Source: a virus
Length of the DNA: 22,800 nucleotides
Virus record (IMG/VR): IMGVR_UViG_3300032207_000225
Coordinates: 1 to 22,800 of that record
Strand: one strand, 5' to 3'
Shown in pieces: positions 11,786-21,500 of this stretch; positions within the stretch are counted from its first letter, which is position 1; every line of letters begins with the position of its first letter. The translations under genes and the position numbers were made by a program. The notes beneath the pieces were generated by a model. That model had not been told where the DNA came from, made no database searches, and saw only the letters and a list, made by a program, of their open reading frames with translations.

Positions 11786-14751
11786 ATCTGTTCCACATTA
11801 TCCCAGTCGCCGTCTTGATTGACTTGAATCTGGATTGGATAGTTTGATTTTACTTTCACTGGGACATCGATGCCATTAATCTCATACAACTGCGATTCAA
11901 TGATGTCTTCAGGTGCAACATCTGGAGTAAATACTGGTTCTTGATCTTTGAAAGCATCTTCCTTTTCTTCAATGATAATACCATCAGGTGTTCTATCAAT
12001 ATTAACAGGGATAAGTGCGCTGAAGGTTTGACTACCTCCTTCACCAGTTGCTTGTGCCACTAGTTGAACCTGCTCAGGTCCTTGTGAATTATATGTGATT
12101 GGAATTTGTGTTGATTCTACATCAAATTCAGTTGTACCACCTATCTCAGCACTTTCAGCAGGACCATATGTTAATGTATCACCTACTGTTGTAGTACCAT
12201 CAGCGTATATGTATGTTGGTGTAATATTAATACTAATATTGCAATACTCTGATTCAAAACCAACAAAGAGATCATCACCATAATCTAATTGCTCTGGAAC
12301 ACTCCATTCAAATGTTGGAATTTGTACAACTCGTACAGTTAAAGTTGCAGATGGTGATTCACCAGCACCTCCATCTTGTGCATATCCAGTAAAAGTAATA
12401 GTATCTGCAGCAGTAAATGTTTGACTACTACTATTGAGACCATTGGTAATAGTTCCAGCAGTCCAAGTAACTCCTGGTGTTGTTCCTGTAGTGTACCAAG
12501 TAATTGTAAATTCCTGACCAGCAGTAATAGTATTAGTTTCATCAACACCAGTAGCAGTAATAACAAGTGTTGGAGGAACTAATACTGTTACTGTAATAGA
12601 TCCACCCGTGCTCAATGTATAAGTTGTTGTGCCTAACGGTGTTTGAGTGGAACTACCACTGAAAGTAATGCTAGAATTATCAGTATAACCACTAGTTGGT
12701 GCTTTAAAACCTTGATTAGGTCCATCACCAGTGTATGGTCCTTCACCACTAGAACTTGTCGTCCAAATAGTTCCAAAACCATTAGGAGGACCACCATTCG
12801 GGTCAATTTTTTCGTAAATTGTTGATACGCTTACAGGATGACCTGATGAATTAAATGGATATACGTATCCAATAGTTGCATATGGTTTAACACTACTTTC
12901 ATTATCATATCCCAAGAATGTTCCTGGTGCCTGTGTGGTGAATGATTTAAACAAAACACCTTCAGAAGTATAACTACCAGGATTAGTTGCAGAGCACATA
13001 TGATCTCCTGGGGCAGGAGTTGTACTAAACCACCTGTTAATATTTTGAACACTATAAGTCACTGCACTTCCTGACGTAATTGTCAATGTACCAGGAGCAG
13101 GACTAATACTTGCGCTAGCATATCCAGTGACACTCCAACTAAAAGTTACTGATTCACCCTGTATGATAGTTTTAGATGTTGTTCCATCACTAAACGTGAG
13201 TGATGATGATGCCTGAGTAGCGAGATTAAATTCTTCTTCATCTACAGGTGATGCAGCTCGTAATGAACCTCCATTAGGAACAACTTTAGCAACTTGAAAG
13301 TCTTCTACAGGTTCAGAAGATCCAGCTGGAAAACCAGTACCAATCTGCCTTACATTTTCAAACTCACCATCATTCTTCCTTACTGAGATTGCATAGTCAG
13401 ATTTAATTTCGACAGGAATATCGATGCCATCAACCAAATACATGTCAGACAGCGTAGTGTCTTCAGGTAAAACATCTTTTGTATAGACTGGTTCTTCATT
13501 TTGAAACTTACCATCAGTTTCCTGAACATTAAAATTGTCCATCTCTTCATCAATGATGATGGGCACAGTCTTAGAAAGCATCTGAGAACCACCATTGCCA
13601 GTAATACTCAATACATAAGTCACTGATCTTGGTCCAAAGTTATCGTAAGTAACACCAGTGCCAATAATATTATCAATCGTTGGGTTTTGACCATCTAACT
13701 CAGCAGTTCCGCAAACTGGATACGATGTAGTTCCTTGGTCAGAAGTATATGTGTTGTAATTAAATATCTTTTGTATCTCAACAGTAAGATTTGCATAACT
13801 GACATCATAGTCAATATTTCCGTTCTCACCATAATTAAGAGATTCTGGAACATTGAACTCATTAATTACAGGTACTTGATAAACATAAACTGTGACAGAT
13901 GCTGTTGGACTGGTTCCACCGTTGCCAGTAGCATATCCACTATAAGTTGTGGTAACAGCAGGACAAACTTGTACAGAACTAGTTACAAGTTGGTTAGCGA
14001 TATTTCCACTTGTCCATATAACTGTGTCGCCATCACCACTGACAGACCATGATATAGTAGTACATTGACCAGCAATAAGAGTTGTCTGACCAACCTGTAT
14101 ATTTAATACTGGTGGGATATAAACAGTTAGTGTTGCATATCTAACAGTTTGACCACCTTCACCACGAACATCAAAAAAGTATTGTGTTGTAATACTAGGA
14201 CAAACTGTTGTACTACCACTAGAAGAAGTAGAGATATTTGACATATTGCGGTAGTAAATGCCAACACCAGAAGAACTCCAGGAAAGTTGAGCACATTGTC
14301 CTTGAATAATTGCAGAAGGACTTACAGAAATACTTGCAGATGGTGCTGGAGGTCTTGATGGTGCATCAATTGTAAAAGCAATACCATATGGATTAGGACC
14401 ATAGTCATCTGATGATGGTGCATTATAAACGCTACCACTTATACTCTTAGTTCCTGGCGTACTATAAAATGTTGTTGGTGATTGTCCGCCAAAACCAGAT
14501 ACCGAACAATTACGACCAGCAACATTTAATGATCCACTGTTATCAGCAGCTGCTCGAACTGTATAATTTCCAGAGTATGGAAAATATACGCTACCAGAAA
14601 AATAAAAAGTAGTACCATTATAAGAACTACCAGGACCAGAAGATGCAGCAGTAAATCTAACAGCGTATGAGTTCATTAGAGAACCCCATGCACCATTAGT
14701 ATATCCACTGTAACTACCGCTTAGATTTCTACTAGTGTATATAATTGCCAT
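11782..14751 (-). CDS. Multi-domain Ig-like adhesin/tail protein (989 aa), internally duplicated
   Basis: Residues 1-130 form a beta domain reminiscent of PA14-like carbohydrate-binding folds (GSVYFPYSGNYTVRAAADNS at 53-72). Then come Ig-like modules with the pattern I.GQC..LSW / CP..TT.Y (about 138-212 and 215-291), a VPESLNYG domain (301-395) and a GIDIPV-type module (395-471). After a linker the same order repeats: Ig-like (515-570), a unique segment (571-720), Ig-like (727-808), a VPEQLDYG domain (818-912) and a terminal GIDVPV module (913-989). The protein thus looks like two units of the 565-residue neighbour type joined end to end. The ATG at 14751 overlaps that neighbour's stop (TAATG), with GGAG eight bases upstream. 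It likely is a surface-exposed virion adhesin; no enzymatic motif is visible. Confidence 0.75.
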   Translation of the reverse strand: MAIIYTSRNLSGSYSGYTNGAWGSLMNSYAVRFTAASSGPGSSYNGTTFYFSGSVYFPYSGNYTVRAAADNSGSLNVAGRNCSVSGFGGQSPTTFYSTPGTKSISGSVYNAPSSDDYGPNPYGIAFTIDAPSRPPAPSASISVSPSAIIQGQCAQLSWSSSGVGIYYRNMSNISTSSSGSTTVCPSITTQYFFDVRGEGGQTVRYATLTVYIPPVLNIQVGQTTLIAGQCTTISWSVSGDGDTVIWTSGNIANQLVTSSVQVCPAVTTTYSGYATGNGGTSPTASVTVYVYQVPVINEFNVPESLNYGENGNIDYDVSYANLTVEIQKIFNYNTYTSDQGTTSYPVCGTAELDGQNPTIDNIIGTGVTYDNFGPRSVTYVLSITGNGGSQMLSKTVPIIIDEEMDNFNVQETDGKFQNEEPVYTKDVLPEDTTLSDMYLVDGIDIPVEIKSDYAISVRKNDGEFENVRQIGTGFPAGSSEPVEDFQVAKVVPNGGSLRAASPVDEEEFNLATQASSSLTFSDGTTSKTIIQGESVTFSWSVTGYASASISPAPGTLTITSGSAVTYSVQNINRWFSTTPAPGDHMCSATNPGSYTSEGVLFKSFTTQAPGTFLGYDNESSVKPYATIGYVYPFNSSGHPVSVSTIYEKIDPNGGPPNGFGTIWTTSSSGEGPYTGDGPNQGFKAPTSGYTDNSSITFSGSSTQTPLGTTTYTLSTGGSITVTVLVPPTLVITATGVDETNTITAGQEFTITWYTTGTTPGVTWTAGTITNGLNSSSQTFTAADTITFTGYAQDGGAGESPSATLTVRVVQIPTFEWSVPEQLDYGDDLFVGFESEYCNISINITPTYIYADGTTTVGDTLTYGPAESAEIGGTTEFDVESTQIPITYNSQGPEQVQLVAQATGEGGSQTFSALIPVNIDRTPDGIIIEEKEDAFKDQEPVFTPDVAPEDIIESQLYEINGIDVPVKVKSNYPIQIQVNQDGDWDNVEQI
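11785..12015 (-). repeat. GIDIPV-type module, copy 3 (C-terminus of the 989-residue protein)
   Basis: This copy encodes about 77 residues with NIDRTPDGIIIEE, EPVFTPD, GIDVPVKVKSN and DNVEQI. It is close to copy 1 at 14754-14972 (NIDRTPDNVIIPE, DPIYTPD, GIDIPVTVKSN, TDVEQL), closer than either is to copy 2. Confidence 0.7.
13339..13569 (-). repeat. GIDIPV-type module, copy 2 (internal to the 989-residue protein)
   Basis: Encodes about 77 residues with IIDEEMDNFNVQE, EPVYTKD, GIDIPVEIKSD and ENVRQI. In the other two copies the equivalent of RQI is the protein's C-terminus; here it continues into GTGFPAGSS. This suggests the junction of a gene fusion. Confidence 0.7.
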
Positions 14752-16448
14752 TAGAGTTGCTCCACGTCTGTCCAGTTATCTCCCTGATTAATATCTATCT
14801 TGATTTCCTTATTAGATTTAACAGTAACAGGAATATCAATACCATCAATTAAAATTAAGTTTGTCAAAATATCAGTATCTGGTGTATAGATGGGATCTTG
14901 ATCCTTAAATGCATCATCAGTTTCAGGAATAATAACATTATCAGGTGTTCTATCAATATTTACTTGCAGGGTTTTACTTTCGGTATAACTACCACCTGTA
15001 CCTACAACGGTAATTTTTACGTCAATTGACTGTGGTCCCACAGTTCCCCAAGGAACTGGAATTTCTACACCACCAGTAGGAGAATTTACAACAGTTTCCG
15101 AGTCTGGTCTTCCAGATTCTCCCGTAGTTGCAGGAGTGATCTGAATAATGTCTCCAACAACCGTAGTTCCATCAGTCATTCTGTGGAATGGTTCTAATCT
15201 AATCTCAAGATCTGCATATTGTGTCTCGAAATTGACAAACAAAGCATCACCATAATCAATTGGATCAGGAACAGTTAGTGTTGCTGTAGGAACATAAACC
15301 ACATAAACTGTAACTCCTGAAGGTGCAGATGTTCCACCTATTCCACTTGCTTGTGCAGTATATGTTGTAGTAATCTGGGGACAAATTTGTACAGAACTAG
15401 TAAGCAGACTATTAGCAATATTACCAGATAACCATGTAAGAGTATCACCATCACCAGTAGTCTCCCATGATAATGTGGTACATTGCCCGATAATTAAAAC
15501 AGTGTCTATTACCTGAACAGTCACCTTTGGTCTGATGATCATAGAGACTTCAAGATAACCATCTGCACCTTCAGCGTTATAACCACTACCAACGAATCCA
15601 ACTGTTGCTGTATGTGTTGTCCCAGGAGCATAGGTAACAGAATCAATTAAGTTTTGTCTAGTAAAAGCAGCCGTGACTGCTCCACCACCGCCGCCGCCCA
15701 TACCTTGACCACCTGCCTTTAGTCCAGTACAGGTAAAAACAAATCCCATGACATATGTATTTTTACCACGACCATTGCCAAACCAAATTCTAAATCCAGA
15801 AGAAGTTTTACCTAAAATACCACAATTATAGTATGGTGTAGCAGAACCACCACCTGCTGCTCTTTGAGTGACACTATTAATGGTTAAGTTATAGTTAGCA
15901 TTCGTAAATGGTTGAAAGAAACTGATTAGATAATGCTTTGTTCCATAGTTTGGAGCACATGAAAGACCATCGGGTGCATATTGACCCACAAAAGTTACAC
16001 TAAGATCGGGACTAGTTTGATAAAATGTGTGCGTGTTTGAATCGTTGTTAAAGAAGTGAGTTACACTAGACTGATATGTTAATTCTCCAGGATCTCCTCC
16101 ACCACCATTACCATATCTGGTATTACCAATTAATGCTCCATTTCCTTTATCTGGAATACTACCATTATCTCCACTAAAAGCACCAACGGAAACTCCAACG
16201 CTCGCCCAATCAAATACAGAAGATCCAGATCCTGCAGTACCACCTCCTGGTGATGATCCACCTGCTCCACCAGTTGCTTTTAACCCAAAGAACTCAGAAT
16301 CACCACCATCATCTCCTGCGGTTTTAGTTAAATCATCAGCAACTTGTTCGCCACCGCCACCTGCTCCCCACATTTTAATTTCTAATTCAGCAATCTCTTC
16401 AGGAACCTGAAAAGTACCCGAATTTTGGATAGAAAATGTCTGTGGCAT
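14751..16448 (-). CDS. Glycine-rich adhesin-like tail protein with Ig-like C-terminus (565 aa)
   Basis: The N-terminus (FQVPEEIAELEIKMWGAGGG, residues 13-32) and GGQGMGGGGGGAV (246-258) are the start and end of a glycine-rich domain like those in phage tail fibres and T-even-type adhesins. Between them lies a non-glycine-rich beta insert (about 125-242). An Ig-like module follows (307-383: IIGQC...LSW, QICPQITTTY), then a VPDPIDYG domain (393-492) and a terminal GIDIPV module (493-565). It should be virion surface material, probably receptor-binding. The gene starts 2 bases after the preceding collar gene and ends in TAATG with the next one. Confidence 0.78.
   Translation of the reverse strand: MPQTFSIQNSGTFQVPEEIAELEIKMWGAGGGGEQVADDLTKTAGDDGGDSEFFGLKATGGAGGSSPGGGTAGSGSSVFDWASVGVSVGAFSGDNGSIPDKGNGALIGNTRYGNGGGGDPGELTYQSSVTHFFNNDSNTHTFYQTSPDLSVTFVGQYAPDGLSCAPNYGTKHYLISFFQPFTNANYNLTINSVTQRAAGGGSATPYYNCGILGKTSSGFRIWFGNGRGKNTYVMGFVFTCTGLKAGGQGMGGGGGGAVTAAFTRQNLIDSVTYAPGTTHTATVGFVGSGYNAEGADGYLEVSMIIRPKVTVQVIDTVLIIGQCTTLSWETTGDGDTLTWLSGNIANSLLTSSVQICPQITTTYTAQASGIGGTSAPSGVTVYVVYVPTATLTVPDPIDYGDALFVNFETQYADLEIRLEPFHRMTDGTTVVGDIIQITPATTGESGRPDSETVVNSPTGGVEIPVPWGTVGPQSIDVKITVVGTGGSYTESKTLQVNIDRTPDNVIIPETDDAFKDQDPIYTPDTDILTNLILIDGIDIPVTVKSNKEIKIDINQGDNWTDVEQL
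14754..14972 (-). repeat. GIDIPV-type module, copy 1 (C-terminus of the 565-residue protein)
   Basis: Encodes about 73 residues: NIDRTPDNVIIPE, DPIYTPD, GIDIPVTVKSN, TDVEQL then stop. Related modules occur twice in the next gene downstream. The preceding Ig-like region also matches at DNA level, for example an exact GTACAGAACTAGT on the plus strand at 13971-13983 and 15389-15401. Confidence 0.7.
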
Positions 16449-16450
16449 GA

Positions 16451-17338
16451 CTAAATCTTAATGATATACTCTACAAGAATGAAAGGCGTTACTAATTGAT
16501 CTATTTTCTCATCATCGCTGAGATCAACATCAACATATGCGCTAACACCAGTCATATCAACTTGCTTCTGTGCATATGAATATGTAAAAGTATGAGAATA
16601 ACTAAATGGTCTGGCAATATTGTGTGAATGGACTGACTCACTACCTGCTTCTCTGGTATAGTCCAATTGATGTCCAGCACCACTATTTCCACCAAACTCA
16701 CCGTAATCTTTACCACCAGTTCCACCAACTTTATGGTTTCCTGTGTAGTTCAAATATTTCTGAGCAGAGTTATGAGCATGACCTTGGAAGTTGTCAATAC
16801 CAAGAGTTTCTTCAGTTGTCGCTCTTTGAATAGTATATCTTGGATTGCCTAACATCGAAATGCCAGTTACTGGACTAATCTGAACATTACCCTCATAAAA
16901 TGCAGTAATCCTAGATCCACTATTACTAGTAATATTAACTTGAGGTCCCACTCTATTAAGAGGATTAGTTTCAACAATTCCACGATCAACAGTCAAGTTG
17001 TTATACAAACCTGTTCCTCTACCGCCAATAATAACTTTAGAACCCAAATCTGGTAATTGAAACTGTCCCAACTCACCAGTCTCAGGATTTGGATTAAGTA
17101 AAGTTGTAAGTTCTTTCTTGAATCTACATTCATCACCAGATCCCAATACTTCCGCTAATGCAATGTAATCTTTTACATTTAAAACAGACCCATCACATCG
17201 CAAATATCCTGCTGGCAATTCTTTCCTAAAATTTACACTGGTTGGATCGTTTGCTGTGCCCAATCCAGGAGTAGAATGAGCAACAATTGTGCCCACAATA
17301 CCGCCGTATCTTGATCTTTCTCGTGTGTAATTTGCCAT
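16451..17338 (-). CDS. Phage tail-collar domain protein (295 aa)
   Basis: I place the start at ATG 17338, one base after the preceding stop; the frame extends further upstream only through the other gene. Residues 14-105 are a tail-collar domain (IVGTIVAHS, LPAGYLRCDG, FQLPDLGSKVIIG), and the C-terminal half is glycine- and histidine-rich with HxH motifs (GHAHN at 186-190, VHSHN at 236-240), as in T4 gp12-like metal-binding fibres. It ends in TPFILVEYIIKI, the usual last strand of this family. Expected role: short fibre or spike tip, a trimer on the baseplate. It lies between another collar protein and the glycine-rich adhesin. Confidence 0.85.
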   Translation of the reverse strand: MANYTRERSRYGGIVGTIVAHSTPGLGTANDPTSVNFRKELPAGYLRCDGSVLNVKDYIALAEVLGSGDECRFKKELTTLLNPNPETGELGQFQLPDLGSKVIIGGRGTGLYNNLTVDRGIVETNPLNRVGPQVNITSNSGSRITAFYEGNVQISPVTGISMLGNPRYTIQRATTEETLGIDNFQGHAHNSAQKYLNYTGNHKVGGTGGKDYGEFGGNSGAGHQLDYTREAGSESVHSHNIARPFSYSHTFTYSYAQKQVDMTGVSAYVDVDLSDDEKIDQLVTPFILVEYIIKI

Positions 17339-17339
17339 C

Positions 17340-18587
17340 TTAGTATGCTCTGATGATGTAAACACAAGTTACTGATGGTTGACTTGTGTTCATGTCTATT
17401 TGTAATGCTCCAGTGTTAGAAACATTATCCAAAGTTGTAGTAATAGGAATATTTACATCTGCAATAAGACTTGACTGTGGTTTTAGACTACCTTGATCGT
17501 AAATAATTTCAAATGGTTCATGTGTATGTGCAAATAAATTATCCGATAACCAATCGCTAGAAGCATTGCTCAAAAATGTTCCAAAATAACCATCGCCTGG
17601 TGTATCTGGATAGTAATTACTTTGTCCTGTTGGAATTGTAAGTTCACTTCCAAACAATCCATATGGAATAGTATCTCCACCACTCATAGCTTGATATGTA
17701 AATTGACTCTGTTCTGCGATTGGAGAACGATACATCTCTCTAGCATAGATGTTAACTGGTGGTGCTTCAGAACCTACTTGACCAATCGTTCTACCTTCTC
17801 TTCCACCACCAACACTAGAATAAGCATCAAGTCCTCCAGTATCCCAAAGGTCATTATTTAAAAGTATATTTTGATAAGTTTGCTCAAATTTGAAGTAAAA
17901 AGTATCAATATTTGGACCATCTTCCTGGTCATCAGATGCCTGATATGTCCAGTCAATTTCAATGTTATCCCAAGGAATGACACCTTTACCAGATCTTGTA
18001 TTAGGTAAATTATTTAATGTTTCATACGTTCCACTATGTGTATGTGGTCTGATATGCTGGTGTCCCAACTTTCTTCCACCAATATACATAATTTTTTCAC
18101 CAACACCATCAATAATAGTGTTGCCACGAATATTTCCACTATATCCTAATCTATCATTAAGAGTAAATTCAACATCAGTACGAACGTCAGTAAATACCGC
18201 GTTAGAGATTAGATTAGTATTAGGTCCAATGTATGGAGAAATAATAGTTCTCGCCTCGGGATCAATGTCAGCAGTTTTTCCTGTACCACCATTCACTGCT
18301 TGATCAAAATATGCTTCTTCAATGTCCATTAGGTGCTGACCACCATTTAAGTTAGGGAGAAGAAAATCTCCCTGATAGTTTGGAAAAGCACCGCCTAAAT
18401 TAGATGTATTTGGATCTTGATTGTAAGTATCACCAATAGCCTGGACCAGCAAAGGAAAGTCCCTTGCTGGTTGACTAGATCCATCACAAATAATCCACCC
18501 ATCTGGAATTTCACTAAGACCACCAGACCACGGCATGATAGTGCCGATGACCGCAGCCTTCATAGATTTTGTGCCCTGGTAAAACAT
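17340..18587 (-). CDS. Phage tail-collar domain protein (415 aa)
   Basis: Residues 12-85 are a tail-collar domain (VIGTIMPWSGG, IPDGWIICDGS, FLLPNLNGGQ). HxH-type motifs follow (GHQHIRPHTHSG at 175-186 and AHTHEPF at 353-359), and the end is TCVYIIRAY, the family's last strand. The start is either ATG 18587 (MFYQGTKSMKAA) or ATG 18563 (MKAAVIGT), which has AGGG ten bases upstream and puts the collar domain at the very N-terminus; I give the longer form. A TATAAAAATA string sits just before ATG 18587 and could be a late promoter serving the shorter form. The product is a probable baseplate-attached short fibre. Confidence 0.85.
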   Translation of the reverse strand: MFYQGTKSMKAAVIGTIMPWSGGLSEIPDGWIICDGSSQPARDFPLLVQAIGDTYNQDPNTSNLGGAFPNYQGDFLLPNLNGGQHLMDIEEAYFDQAVNGGTGKTADIDPEARTIISPYIGPNTNLISNAVFTDVRTDVEFTLNDRLGYSGNIRGNTIIDGVGEKIMYIGGRKLGHQHIRPHTHSGTYETLNNLPNTRSGKGVIPWDNIEIDWTYQASDDQEDGPNIDTFYFKFEQTYQNILLNNDLWDTGGLDAYSSVGGGREGRTIGQVGSEAPPVNIYAREMYRSPIAEQSQFTYQAMSGGDTIPYGLFGSELTIPTGQSNYYPDTPGDGYFGTFLSNASSDWLSDNLFAHTHEPFEIIYDQGSLKPQSSLIADVNIPITTTLDNVSNTGALQIDMNTSQPSVTCVYIIRAY

Positions 18588-18591
18588 ATTT

Positions 18592-21500
18592 TTATACGTC
18601 CATTAGATACCAACCAGTGAGAGCAGATGGTACGTTAGAAGAATTACCATCTGGATCAACTGAACCTGCATATACAAGTCCGAATGCTGCATTAGGTGTT
18701 TGTACAACTAATTCACCACCGTTATATCCAGCATATGCGGAAGGAGGAACACCCACCAATACTGCAGAACCAGTATTTGAAAGTTCTTTCTGAACCTTAA
18801 CATCATCAGGTGCTCTGACAACCAGAGACAAGTTATAAGTTAGTGCTCCACTAATATCTATAATGCGAATAGTATCGCCAATTAGAGGATTGGAAGGTAG
18901 TTTGAACAGGGTGTTGCCTGTTGCATTGACAAAGTAATTAACGTTTGCTTCAGCATTGATAACTGTCTCACTAGTTGCTACCCACTTAGGACCACCAGTT
19001 CTAGTGAAGTAGTTGTTGATGCCTGCGATCTGCATTGCACCATCACTTTCGATGGAGAACATCTCTCCTTCATTCTCATCCTTAACAACAACTCTTCTAT
19101 CCTGTGCCTCACCAGCGCCATCTCTGAAGGTCATGTCAAGACCACCAGTATTGACTACAATAGATCCACCAAACTTGCTAGGACCGCTTCCTAGTGCTGA
19201 TAGAGAACCATATACGGTGAAGTCTCCCGAAGAATTGATAAACTCAAGTCTTGGAACTGTTTGATCTGCAACACCATCTTCATCCTTGCCATAGAAACGC
19301 ATGTCTCCAAGACTGAAGATGCTTCCAGTTGCAGTATCAACTTGGAAAGTGACAGCTTCTTGAACATCTGAATTGCCACCATTGGTTAGAGTTAGGAACT
19401 CAGTGTTGCCCTGAGGTGTTAGTTTGAAGATCTCACTGTTTCCAAATGGTGTAGGAACACCAGCAACTTCAAAGTCCGCAGATCCAACATTAGCAGCAAA
19501 CGTAGATCCTCTGAGAGTGATCGTGTTGTTTGTAGTTAGAGTTCCCTGTGTAACAGTATTGCCAGTGTCAGAATCAACAGTGAATCTGTTGAATCCAGTA
19601 CCAGCAAGGATATCACCGAAGATGTAAGTATCACCTGTTGTAGATTCAACCTTGAATACTTCAGCAGCAGGATCACCACCATCATTGACACTCAATGACT
19701 GAGGTGAAGTAGTAATGAGTGCTTCGATAGATACGAATTCAGTACCAGTTAGTCTGAGTAGGTCTCTGGTGGAGATTGTACCACCAAATTCTGCAACACC
19801 GATTCTTACATTACCAGTGCCATTGCCAATACCGCTTTCAGGAATATCAATGTTTCCATCTAGATCAAGGTCAGAACCAGTAATGTAGGAAGCATTAGAT
19901 TGCTTGACTAGTTTAGCAATTACACAGTTATCAGGGTGATTATCATATACACCAGTGCCTTCTTGACCTCTGCTAACAATCAGTCTGTATCCGTTAGGAT
20001 CAGCAGGGTTAGCAACGTTAGCAAGACCGACAACACGAACAATCTCACTCTGTGATTCATCTCTTAGACCAGTTAATTCATTTGGTGCAACACCAACAGT
20101 GTCTGGAGATGCAGGATCACCTCTATCAATTAGGAGAAGATCACCAACTCTGAAGTCAGTAACTGTTGGAGTTGTAATTGGTAGGAAGTATGTCTGACCA
20201 GCATCGTTGGTAGCACCAACATTGAAGGTAAGATCTCCACCACCAACTCCACCACCGAGTTGATCATTAGTAATTGTAAGTGTATCACCAGCGACATATC
20301 CAGAACCAGGAGATTCAACAGTGATATCGATTGTGCTATCAGCACGAACAAGAACTGTGAATGTTGCACCAACACCAAGACCAGTAGTGGTTGCAGTTAG
20401 GAACGAATATGTTGCAGATGGTCTGAATTCAGCGCCGTTATTGACAATGGTGTCGATAGAAGCAATCTGACCACCAGCAAGCAAGAATGCATTGGATCCC
20501 CAGGTAGAAACACCTGCAGTATCAATGAACTTACCAGTAGTTTGATACTTGTAGAAGTCAATGTTTGGATTCTCTAGTCCGCCAACATTGTGTGCTACAA
20601 TTGTTGTTCCAAACTTACCTCTTCCGATCTCAAGAATACCAGCATTTAGACCACCGTCTAGTCTGATATTACCCTCAACAACAGCAGATGCAAGGACATT
20701 CAGTGTGTTTCTAACAGTGGTGAAACCACCAGTAGAACCCATCTGCAGTTGAGTAGCGTTAACAGCAAAGTTAACTGTATTTGTTTGGTCTCCATCGAAG
20801 ATATCAACAACTCTAGTCTGAGTGAATAGTCTAGAGGTGCTGGTTCCAGCGCCGTAGCGTGTGCCAATCTCAAGTTCGCCAGCGATTAGTGTCTGTCTTG
20901 TGCCAATCTCAGTGAATGATGCAGTGTTGCCCCATGCACCACCAAGAGTGATCTCACAGTTATTAGCAACATCATCATTAACGCTAGCAATATCAACAAT
21001 CGCGTTAGTAGAATTTCTATGAATTCTTAGCGATGTTTCTGTCGCAGCATTACCAATCTGGATTGTTTGATTGCTAGAAGAGTTAGCAATGTTGATGCTC
21101 TGATCAACGTTAGTGTTGTTCAGGAAGTTAAAGATCTGACCTTCACCTGCCCAGTTTAGAATGTTTGCATTCTGTGGGACGAAGTTGAATGTGTTGTTAG
21201 TAGTGGTTAGATCGCCACCATTAACTTGGATGTCAGAACTGAACTCAGTGTCTCCAGTAATTCTACCAGTACCAACAACAACCAAAGTCTGATCTAGGTT
21301 GTTTTGTGGATTAACAACATCATTAACTGAAGTGTTAATACCAAGTCTGCCACCGTTAGTGGTCATGACTCTCAATACTGCATCATCATCAGGATCAGTG
21401 CTGTCTCCGCCAACTAGCAGAGCGTTATCCATTGGATTCTCAGTTCTAGCAACTGTAGTCTCCGTTAGGAAGTTAGGAACAGTCTTACCACTGATGAATA

